From assembly GCA_945888895.1 (NCBI GenBank), contig CAMDAY010000029.1:1-14549 (forward strand): a stretch of 14,549 nucleotides of DNA. Direction: 5' to 3'. The position numbers and the translations under genes are program-made. Origin of the DNA: Dehalococcoides mccartyi (GTDB lineage: Bacteria > Chloroflexota > Dehalococcoidia > UBA2979). This document shows, piece by piece, positions 6,347-12,104 of this stretch; position 1 is the first letter of the stretch, and each line of letters opens with the position of its first letter. A model generated the notes under the pieces. The model worked only from the letters and a program-made list of their open reading frames with translations. It was not told the DNA's origin and ran no database searches.

Positions 6347-6397
6347 GCGCCTACCACTCCGCCAGTCTGAGCCGTGCCGACGTTCTTCACCGGGTCG

Positions 6398-7084
6398 CTA
6401 GACCTTGACCGCACGCGTGGGGTTGTCCGGGCCGCCCGGCGTGATGGCGCCGGTCTGCACGGTGATGTTCCCCGCGGAATCGATCTCGATCTTCATCGTG
6501 TCCATGGAGCGCGGCGCCGGACCGAAGACGCGGATGCCGGACTTCGTGTAGGTGGAGCCGTGGCACGGGCAGCGGTACCAGCCCTTGTCGCCCTCGTAGT
6601 CGAAGCCGGAGATCCACGGGACGGTGCAGCCAAGGTGCGGGCACTTCCGCCACAGGGCGATCAGGCCGTCGGCGTTGCCGGAACCGCCGGGACGCGTCTC
6701 CGCGGGGTCGAGGTTGGCCATCCAGAACTGGCCCTCGGAGAACTGCTTGGGCTCGCCGCCCTTCGCGAAATCCTTTACGTTGCCCGCGGGCACCGGGCCA
6801 CCGAAGCCGCGCACGTTGCGCGGGTACAGGAAGTCGAGAAGCGTGCCGACGCTGCCGAGCAGCGTCAGGCCGAGGCCACCCCAGAACGAGGCCTGGATGA
6901 AGGTGCGCCGCGAGACGTCCGCCTCCAGCGAGTTCACCGCAGCCGCAGGCACCGCACCGGGGTTCGCGACCTCGGTCTTGCGGGACGACAGAGCCGCGCG
7001 CCACGCATCGGTGGGCGTGGGCGGGGTGGCAGGCGCATCCGCCTCAGGCACCTCGGGCGTCTCGGTCTCGGTCTCGTTCGTCAC
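6398..7084 (-). CDS. petC: Rieske [2Fe-2S] subunit of cytochrome bc/b6f-type complex
   Basis: This 228-residue protein carries both Rieske boxes: Cys148-Pro-His150-Leu-Gly-Cys153 and Cys172-Pro-Cys174-His175-Gly-Ser. Cys148, His150, Cys172 and His175 should bind the [2Fe-2S] cluster, and Cys153-Cys174 the disulfide. SRRTFI at 58-63 followed by a hydrophobic segment (66-86) looks like a twin-arginine signal anchor. The first 55 residues are acidic and Pro/Ala-rich, an unusually long cytoplasmic extension. The closing GPAPRSMD (188-195) is typical of Rieske domains in bc complexes. The frame is open far upstream, but the GTG at 7084-7082 is chosen for the GAGGAG eight bases before it and because it lies 23 bases after the subunit IV stop codon. 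It accepts electrons from quinol at the outer face and delivers them to the c-type cytochrome encoded next. Confidence 0.94.
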   Translation of the reverse strand: MTNETETETPEVPEADAPATPPTPTDAWRAALSSRKTEVANPGAVPAAAVNSLEADVSRRTFIQASFWGGLGLTLLGSVGTLLDFLYPRNVRGFGGPVPAGNVKDFAKGGEPKQFSEGQFWMANLDPAETRPGGSGNADGLIALWRKCPHLGCTVPWISGFDYEGDKGWYRCPCHGSTYTKSGIRVFGPAPRSMDTMKIEIDSAGNITVQTGAITPGGPDNPTRAVKV

Positions 7085-7107
7085 GACCAACTCCTCGGAC
7101 GATCGCG

Positions 7108-8019
7108 CTACTGGTGCGCGAAGATCGTGTACGGCCCCAGCGCCAGGCCTTCGCCGCGGAAGTACGTGCCCACGATGGTGAGCGTGACGTACACGGCGAT
7201 GAACCCGGAGAACTGCAGGATCATGTGCTCGCGCTTGGTCTGGGCAATGCCTCGACGGTGCGCGACCAGCGACAGCAGGATCGGCAGGCCGACCATCGTC
7301 GTCACCGGAATGATCTGCTCGACCAGCACGGCGGGAATATTGATGTTCAGGTCGAGCGCAGGCAGGCCCAGCAGGTCGGTGCGCACCACCTTGCCCAGCG
7401 GGATGGACTTCGCCCACTCCAGCGGACCAAGGGCGCACGTCTTGGCCGCCAGTTCCTCGGGCGTGCAGGTGGGCCACAGCGGGAAGTTCTTCTGGAACTC
7501 GCGCATGTTCACGAGCCACGAGACGGGGAACTTCGCGCCGGTCAGGGACTCGTAGATCTTCGCGTGCATACCGTCGTCGAAGAAGATCAGCAGCAGCGTC
7601 CCGATCGAAGCGACCGCCGTACCAACCCACACGTTGAGCCAGTCCTTCGGGCCGCTCAGCCACTCACCCTGACCCTCGTTGTCGTTGTCCCAGTACGGGA
7701 TGGCGCCGAGCGCGATGAGCGCGATCGTCGGCACCACGACGCCGGCGAGCGCCGGGTGCATGTGGAGCAGCAGCTCCTGCAGGTTCAGGAAGTACCACGG
7801 CGCCTTCGAGGGGTTCGGGGTCACGGCGGGGTTCGCGCGGTCCAGCAGGATCGCGTCCACCGTCACCGAGAGACCGACCAGCAGGATCGTGAACACGACC
7901 GCCGAGATGAACTCGATGAAGACGAGGTCGGGCCAGACCAGCAGCTCTTCTTCGCGCTGGCGTCGGGCACGTCCTCGGACGGCCGCAGACTGCGCTTCGG
8001 CGGGATTCGCGGTAGTCAT
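7108..8019 (-). CDS. petD: Cytochrome b C-terminal subunit (subunit IV-like) of bc/b6f-type complex
   Basis: This 303-residue membrane protein corresponds to the C-terminal part of cytochrome b, about twice the length of plastid subunit IV. Hydrophobic spans lie near 33-54, 89-109, 127-147, 229-253 and 267-286. The quinol-oxidation loop reads KAPWYFLNLQELL (72-84), where most bc complexes have a PEWY-type motif; the Glu is absent. Residues 150-225 form a polar insertion with Cys185 and Cys195. The ATG at 8019-8017 has GGGAGGAG just before it and lies 16 bases after the cytochrome b stop codon, so the slightly longer upstream frame is not used. With the preceding gene it forms a split cytochrome b as in b6f and many Chloroflexota, Firmicutes and deltaproteobacterial complexes. 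The family call is secure; the consequences of the altered loop are inference. Confidence 0.92.
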   Translation of the reverse strand: MTTANPAEAQSAAVRGRARRQREEELLVWPDLVFIEFISAVVFTILLVGLSVTVDAILLDRANPAVTPNPSKAPWYFLNLQELLLHMHPALAGVVVPTIALIALGAIPYWDNDNEGQGEWLSGPKDWLNVWVGTAVASIGTLLLIFFDDGMHAKIYESLTGAKFPVSWLVNMREFQKNFPLWPTCTPEELAAKTCALGPLEWAKSIPLGKVVRTDLLGLPALDLNINIPAVLVEQIIPVTTMVGLPILLSLVAHRRGIAQTKREHMILQFSGFIAVYVTLTIVGTYFRGEGLALGPYTIFAHQ

Positions 8020-8035
8020 CGAAGCTCCTCCCGGC

Positions 8036-8791
8036 CTACAGCGGCTTCGCGAGTCCGCCGTCACGGCGGATGCGCCAGAAGTGGACGGTCATGAACACGG
8101 CGGCCATCAGCGGCAGGCCGATGACGTGCAGCGTGTAGAAGCGGATGAGCGCGTTCTGGCCCACCTGGAAGCCACCGACCAGCACGAAGCGGTTCGGCTC
8201 GCCGAGGAGCGGGGCCGACCCGACCATGTTCGTGCCGACCGTGATGGCCCAGAGCGCCAGCTGGTCCCACGGGAGCAGGTAGCCGGTGAAGGAGAGCAGG
8301 AGCGTCAGCACCAGCAGCACCACGCCGATGACCCAGTTGAACTCACGCGGCGGCTTGTACGCGCCGGTGTAGAAGACTCGCATCATGTGCATCAGGACGG
8401 TCAGCACCATGCCGTGCGCCATCCAGCGGTGCATGTTGCGCATCAGCTGGCCGAAGCGGACGTCCGTGTCCAGCCGCAGGATGTCCTCGTAGGCACGTTC
8501 GACGGATGGGACGTAATAGAACATCAGCAGCACGCCGCTGATCGTCAGGCCGAGGAAGAGGAAGAACGACAGACCGCCGAGGCAGAACGTGTGCGTGATC
8601 TTCACGTGAGTACGGTGGATGCGCGTGGGGTGCAGGTGCAGGAAGACGTTGGTCGCCACGGCCAGCATCTGGTTACGCGGGGTGTTCGGGTAGCCGGAGC
8701 GGAAGATCGAGCGCCAGACGCGGTTCGAGAAGATCGCGTCGTAGAGCCGGTCACCCATCGAACGACGGGTTGGACGTTCAGTCGACGCCAT
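8036..8791 (-). CDS. petB: Cytochrome b N-terminal subunit, b6 type
   Basis: This 251-residue subunit has four main membrane helices (about 68-92, 123-142, 152-174, 220-240) and binds the two b hemes of the quinol oxidoreductase. Heme ligands are His121 and His135 on one helix and His222 and His237 on the fourth. The 15-residue step between the last pair is the b6-type spacing rather than the 14 of mitochondrial cytochrome b. Cys70 in HTFCLGG lines up with the Cys of plant cytochrome b6 that holds the extra c-type heme next to the quinone-reduction site. Other matches to b6 are GYLLPWDQ and the C-terminal IRRDGGL. The ATG at 8791-8789 is preferred over an in-frame TTG six codons earlier, with GAGGGG about nine bases before it. 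It is the first large gene of the operon. Confidence 0.94.
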   Translation of the reverse strand: MASTERPTRRSMGDRLYDAIFSNRVWRSIFRSGYPNTPRNQMLAVATNVFLHLHPTRIHRTHVKITHTFCLGGLSFFLFLGLTISGVLLMFYYVPSVERAYEDILRLDTDVRFGQLMRNMHRWMAHGMVLTVLMHMMRVFYTGAYKPPREFNWVIGVVLLVLTLLLSFTGYLLPWDQLALWAITVGTNMVGSAPLLGEPNRFVLVGGFQVGQNALIRFYTLHVIGLPLMAAVFMTVHFWRIRRDGGLAKPL

Positions 8792-8911
8792 CAGCAGTCC
8801 CCTCGCCAATCCAGACGGCGCCGTGCGCCGTGTCTGCCAGCTTCGCTCGCGGCCTCGGGAGTCGGATCCTCCATCGAGCCACCAGCAGGATCAACTCAGC
8901 CCAGGCGGCGC
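8792..8911. other. Gap between the small membrane protein and petB
   Basis: This 120-base stretch holds the petB ribosome binding site (GAGGGG) and an overlapping 27-codon open frame (8874-8791) whose TGA shares a base with the petB ATG. It also contains a short CGGCGC-rich inverted repeat near 8817-8829. No terminator is visible, so transcription probably continues from the small gene into petB. Confidence 0.4.
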
Positions 8912-9013
8912 CTAGGCCTCCCACCATTTGCCGAGCACGACCATGATGCCCAGCCCGAGCATGAACGTGACGAACACGCCAAGCAGTTCCAGGCCTTCGC
9001 CCTCACCGAGCAT
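8912..9013 (-). CDS. Small single-span membrane protein heading the cytochrome operon
   Basis: A 33-residue ORF with its own ATG (9013-9011) and GGAGG six bases before it. The product has a short acidic N-terminus (MLGEGEGLEL), one hydrophobic span at about residues 11-27 (LGVFVTFMLGLGIMVVL), and ends KWWEA, with Lys and aromatic residues at the membrane boundary. It begins about 60 bases after the predicted promoter start and lies 120 bases before petB on the same strand. Size and topology resemble the 29-37 residue PetG/PetL/PetM/PetN subunits of b6f complexes, but I see no sequence identity to any of them. A small structural subunit or assembly factor of the bc complex is the natural inference. 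It could also be a leader peptide or chance ORF, though the ribosome binding site and clean membrane span argue against chance. Confidence 0.6.
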   Translation of the reverse strand: MLGEGEGLELLGVFVTFMLGLGIMVVLGKWWEA

Positions 9014-9079
9014 CTGCGCCTCCGACAAGTCTGCGCGTGCCTCAACCGCGCGCCTGGCAGGCACACGGGCACCGGGCCG

Positions 9080-9109
9080 AATGTACCGATGCCGGAGTCC
9101 TTAGGTCAA
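9080..9109 (-). promoter_or_regulatory. Predicted promoter of the cytochrome bc operon
   Basis: On the minus strand TTGACC (9109-9104) and TACATT (9085-9080) are 18 bases apart, the same -35 box and spacing as the rpsU promoter. Transcription would start near 9073 and reach the 33-residue gene after about 60 bases. This placement makes the small gene the first gene of the operon. Confidence 0.55.
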
Positions 9110-9232
9110 CGAACCACCCTGTCCGAGGCGCACTTCGCCGGTCTGAGAGGGAAGTATTACGCATGTGAATGCGGGCGGGCGGATGCCGGCGGCGCAGGAG
9201 AAGGTGCTGTCGGTGTGTCCGCGCAGGACGAC

Positions 9233-9292
9233 TCATCCCCTACCCCTTCCCGGCACCGGGAGGGTTGAAGGCGAAGGGGCTTCGCCCGTCGA
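9233..9292. repeat. Degenerate paired-hairpin repeat, copy C
   Basis: A C-rich arm (CATCCCCTACCCCTTCCC) leads into a hairpin, CCTTCCCGG (9245-9253) against 9256-9264 with one wobble. A second perfect seven-base hairpin, GGCGAAG (9270-9276) with CTTCGCC (9280-9286), follows. The arm-then-hairpin layout resembles copies A and B, but the outer inverted repeat is largely lost. It lies after the glycosyltransferase gene and may act as its terminator. Confidence 0.45.
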
Positions 9293-9398
9293 GCATCCTG
9301 GACGGCGGAACCTGAGAGCGGAGGCCGACGGGGGAGGGGGCTGGCGTGCGGATGGCTGCGTGCCCGAGCCGGGCCAGCCCTCCGGCCTCAGCAGGCAC

Positions 9399-10139
9399 TC
9401 AGTGCGAGCGAGCACCTCGCGAGGCAACCCGGGGCACGCCGCCTCGCTTGAGGCGCCAGATGCCCCGCAGGTCGTCCGTGGCGGTCTTCACGATGTGGAC
9501 GCGGGTGTCCGTGTCCTCTTCCCAGCGCACGGGCACCTCGCGCAGCCGGTAGCCGTTCTCCTGCGCCACCAGCAGCAGCTCGGAGTCGAAGAACCAGGCG
9601 TTGTCACGCACGAGGGGGATGAGGCTGCGGGCGGCTTCGCGGCTCATCGCCTTGAAGCCGCACTGCGCGTCGGTCACGCGCAGGCCCGCGATGGTGCGCA
9701 GGATGAAGACGTAGGCGCGGCTGATGAACTCGCGCTTGAAGCCGCGGTTGGTCTGGGAGTCCTTGTGCAGCCTCGTGCCGTACGAGACGTCCACCTCGCC
9801 CGCCGCGATCGGGTCGACGAGCGCCGACAGGTGCGCGAGGTCGGTCGAGAGGTCGACGTCCATGTACGCCACCACGTCCGCGGGCGACGTGAGCCACGAG
9901 GTGCGCAGCGCGATGCCGCGCCCCTTCACCGGGATGTAGATGACGGCGACGCGGCCCGCGTGCTCCGCCTCCAGCGCGCGGGACACCTCGAGCGTGCGGT
10001 CCGTCGAGGCGTTGTCCGCCACGACCACACGCCACTGGTGCTCGGGGTGGGCGTCGAAGTACGCGAGCACGTTGGGCACGCTGACGGGCAGCGCGCGCTC
10101 CTCGTTGTAGACCGGGATCACGACGTCGATGGTTGCCAT
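9399..10139 (-). CDS. Family 2 glycosyltransferase (dolichyl-phosphate glycosyltransferase-like)
   Basis: This 246-residue GT-A fold enzyme would transfer a sugar from a nucleotide sugar, probably to a polyprenyl phosphate or another cell-surface acceptor. The start MATIDVVIPVYNEE (1-14) and VVVADNASTDRT (38-49) form the nucleotide-binding half. Asp94-Val-Asp96 in YMDVDLSTD is the metal-binding DxD, and QCGFKAM (159-165) and FFDSELLL (183-190) are typical of DPM1/ALG5-like members. No C-terminal membrane spans are present, unlike ArnC/GtrB-type relatives. The frame is open well upstream through the repeat element, but the ATG at 10139-10137 gives the canonical N-terminus; another ATG three codons earlier is possible. 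The gene is flanked by repeat elements on both sides, so it is probably its own transcription unit. Donor and acceptor cannot be read from the sequence. Confidence 0.9.
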   Translation of the reverse strand: MATIDVVIPVYNEERALPVSVPNVLAYFDAHPEHQWRVVVADNASTDRTLEVSRALEAEHAGRVAVIYIPVKGRGIALRTSWLTSPADVVAYMDVDLSTDLAHLSALVDPIAAGEVDVSYGTRLHKDSQTNRGFKREFISRAYVFILRTIAGLRVTDAQCGFKAMSREAARSLIPLVRDNAWFFDSELLLVAQENGYRLREVPVRWEEDTDTRVHIVKTATDDLRGIWRLKRGGVPRVASRGARSH

Positions 10140-10241
10140 GTCGCACATCCTAGCGGAGCGCGCGCGCGACGGGTGGGGGTGGCGCGGCGTGCGGGTTACA
10201 GAGTCGTGAATGCATCGAGTCGGGGAGAAGGGGACGGAGAA

Positions 10242-10358
10242 CCCCCCACCCCAACCCTCCCCCACAAGGGGGGAGGGGGTCAGAAAAGCGGTCAGGGAGA
10301 GCACCGATCGGACGTTCCGTCCCCTCCCCCCTCTGTGGGGGAGGGTTGGGGTGGGGGG
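10242..10358. repeat. Paired-hairpin intergenic repeat, copy B
   Basis: The arms 10242-10279 and 10321-10358 are inverted repeats of 38 bases that match throughout except for a one-base shift near their inner ends, with a 41-base spacer. Each arm also folds on itself: CCCTCCCCC against GGGGGGAGGG around ACAA on the left, and the mirror form on the right. Transcripts from either strand can therefore form one long hairpin or two separate ones. The design matches copy A at 1322-1408. It fills most of the gap between purH and the glycosyltransferase gene. Confidence 0.85.
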
Positions 10359-10386
10359 CGCTGTCGGACCAGCCCCCGCCGAAACA

Positions 10387-11976
10387 CTAGTGGCGGAAGT
10401 GGCGCACCCCGGTGACGACGAGTGAGACGCCGAGGCGGTTCGCGGCGTCGACGGACTCGTTGTCGCGGATCGAGCCGCCGGTGTGGGCGACGACGACGCA
10501 GCCCGCGCTCGCGCAGACCTCGACGGTGTCGGGGAAGGGGATGAGCGCGTCGGTCGCCGCGACGGCGCCCTTGGCGCGGTCACCCGCCTGCGCTTTGCAT
10601 AGCTCGGCGCTGCCGACGCGGTTCGGCTGTCCCGCGCCCATGCCGATGAGCACGCGGTCCTTCACGAAGGCGACCGCGTTGCTCTTCACGTGCTTGCAGA
10701 TGATCCACGCGATCTTGAGGTCAGCCAGCTCTGCCTCGGATGGCTGGCGCTCGCTGACGACGTTCCACGTGTTGTCCTGCGATACGTCCGCGTTCTCGAC
10801 CAGCATGCCGCCACGCACGCCGCGCACCTCCACGCGATCGGCGTGCGGGCTGCCGAGGGGCGCGGTGAGGATGCGCAGGTCCGCCGACTTCTTCTTGAGG
10901 TGCTCGAGCGCGTCCGGGTCGTAGCCCGGCGCGATCACGATCTCGTAGAACATGCGCGTGCTGCCATCGGATGGGCTGCGCACCTCGCGCAGCGCATCGG
11001 CGAAGGCGAAGTCGACGACGCGGTTCGTGGCGATGATGCCGCCGTAGGCGGAGAGGAAGTCGCCCTCGGACAGCGCGCGCTGGTAGAGGCCCGCCACGCC
11101 CTCGGGCTCATCGCCCGCTGCGAAACACGCGGGGTTGGTGTGCTTGATGATCGCGATCGCCGGCTCGTCGAAGTCCGCGACCACGTTGTAGGCGGCGTCG
11201 GCGTCGAGGATGTTGACGTACGACATCGCCTTGCCGTGGTGCTGCTCGAAGGCGCCGATGCCCTCGACGGGCGTCTTCACGGAGTCGAGCGTGTAGAAGG
11301 CGCCGCGCTGGTGCGGGTTCTCGCCGTAGCGGAGCTCCTCGCGGCGCGTCATGGCGACGGTGAGCTGCGTGGGGAAGATGTCCTCCGCGTCGCGCAGGTA
11401 CTCGGCGATGTTCGTGTCGTAATGCGCGACGTGCTGGAACGCCTTCGCCGCCAGGCGGCGGCGCGCGGCCGCGTCGATCGCGCTCGGGTCGCCGTTCGAG
11501 GCGCGCAGCGCCGCCACGATCTCGTCGTAGTCCGCGGGATCGATGATCGGCAACACCGACATGTGGTTCTTCGAGGCGGCGCGGATCATCGCCGGCCCGC
11601 CGATGTCGATCTGCTCGATCGCGTCGGCGAACGCAGCGCCCCCGGCCACCGTCTCGACGAACGGGTACAGGTTGCCCGCGACGAGGTCGATGTTCGGCAC
11701 GCCGTACTTCTCGGCGTCGGCATCGTCGATGCCGCGGCGGTAGAGGATGCCGCCGTGGACGATCGGGTGCAGCGTCTTCACGCGGCCGTTGAACATCTCC
11801 GGGCTGCCGGTCAGCTCGGCCACCTCGGTCACGGGGATGCCGGCGTTGCGGACCGTGGCGGCGGTGCCGCCCGTCGAGACGATCTGCCAACCCAGCTCGT
11901 GCAGCGCCTTCGCCAGCTCCGGGATGCCACGCTTGTCGTACACCGCGAGCATCGCCCGCCGGATCGTCTCAGCCAT
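10387..11976 (-). CDS. purH: Bifunctional AICAR formyltransferase / IMP cyclohydrolase PurH
   Basis: This 529-residue enzyme performs the last two steps of IMP synthesis: formylation of AICAR with 10-formyltetrahydrofolate, then ring closure. The N-terminal cyclohydrolase domain (about 1-200) shows STGGTAATVRNAGIPV (34-49), NGRVKTLHP (63-71) and NLYPF. The C-terminal transformylase domain shows RYGENPHQ (216-223), the catalytic-type Lys278-His279 in IIKHTNPA, SAYGGIIA, GMGAGQPNRV (445-454) and GGSIRDNE (500-507). The length is normal for the family and it ends in the expected GVRHFRH. The ATG at 11976-11974 has GGAG about eight bases before it; the longer open frame upstream runs through structured intergenic sequence and is not credible. 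It lies 128 bases after purM in the same direction. PurN, which often sits between the two, is absent. Confidence 0.97.
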   Translation of the reverse strand: MAETIRRAMLAVYDKRGIPELAKALHELGWQIVSTGGTAATVRNAGIPVTEVAELTGSPEMFNGRVKTLHPIVHGGILYRRGIDDADAEKYGVPNIDLVAGNLYPFVETVAGGAAFADAIEQIDIGGPAMIRAASKNHMSVLPIIDPADYDEIVAALRASNGDPSAIDAAARRRLAAKAFQHVAHYDTNIAEYLRDAEDIFPTQLTVAMTRREELRYGENPHQRGAFYTLDSVKTPVEGIGAFEQHHGKAMSYVNILDADAAYNVVADFDEPAIAIIKHTNPACFAAGDEPEGVAGLYQRALSEGDFLSAYGGIIATNRVVDFAFADALREVRSPSDGSTRMFYEIVIAPGYDPDALEHLKKKSADLRILTAPLGSPHADRVEVRGVRGGMLVENADVSQDNTWNVVSERQPSEAELADLKIAWIICKHVKSNAVAFVKDRVLIGMGAGQPNRVGSAELCKAQAGDRAKGAVAATDALIPFPDTVEVCASAGCVVVAHTGGSIRDNESVDAANRLGVSLVVTGVRHFRH

Positions 11977-11995
11977 CTCAGTTCTCCAACCACAA

Positions 11996-12015
11996 GCGCG
12001 CCGTCTCAGGCGCGC
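11996..12015. other. Hairpin just upstream of the purH ribosome binding site
   Basis: GCGCGCC (11996-12002) pairs perfectly with GGCGCGC (12009-12015) around a six-base loop, directly before the purH ribosome binding site at about 11982-11988. It could affect purH translation or the fate of the purM-purH transcript. Confidence 0.45.
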
Positions 12016-12026
12016 AGTTCTCGTTG

Positions 12027-12064
12027 CTCGAGGCCCGAAGGTCTCACTCGAAGCCCGAAGGTCT
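12027..12064. repeat. Direct repeat in the purM-purH spacer
   Basis: The 18-base unit at 12027-12044 (CTCGAGGCCCGAAGGTCT) recurs at 12047-12064 with one change (CTCGAAGCCCGAAGGTCT), a period of 20 bases. It lies between two hairpins in the 128-base spacer and outside any convincing coding sequence. Confidence 0.7.
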
Positions 12065-12065
12065 G

Positions 12066-12100
12066 GCGGGCGGGCCGGGTATCCCGGCCATCTAGCCCGC
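12066..12100. other. Compound hairpin directly after purM
   Basis: GGCCGGG (12073-12079) pairs with CCCGGCC (12083-12089) around TAT, and GCGGGC (12066-12071) pairs with GCCCGC (12095-12100) as an outer stem. It begins five bases after the purM stop codon. No U-tract follows on the minus strand, so it may be a Rho-type or partial terminator, or a 3' protecting structure. Confidence 0.5.
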
Positions 12101-12104
12101 TGAA

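Larger units (their letters stand above)
9014..9398. other. Intergenic region between the glycosyltransferase and the cytochrome operon
   Basis: About 385 bases with no convincing gene. It holds the cytochrome operon promoter (9080-9109) and a degenerate hairpin element at 9233-9292. Another G-rich stretch at 9328-9341 may be the remnant of its right arm. A long plus-strand open frame crosses the region, but its translation is low-complexity and continues antisense through the glycosyltransferase gene, so I do not call it. Confidence 0.6.

Noticed and set aside
7114..9268. Two long overlapping plus-strand frames across the cytochrome genes
   Set aside because: They mirror petD and petB in GC-rich sequence and have Gln/His/Arg/Asp-rich translations without any recognisable fold or start signal.
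10242..10358. CRISPR-like repeat
   Set aside because: The repeats are inverted, not direct, there are only two arms and there is no series of unique spacers.
9165..10415. Plus-strand open frame of 416 codons
   Set aside because: It runs antisense through the glycosyltransferase and through the palindromic repeat, and its ends are repeat-derived low-complexity sequence.
11977..12104. Purine riboswitch or other known leader RNA before purH
   Set aside because: The gap has hairpins and a direct repeat but none of the conserved loop sequences of the purine or PRPP/ppGpp riboswitches that I could recognise.
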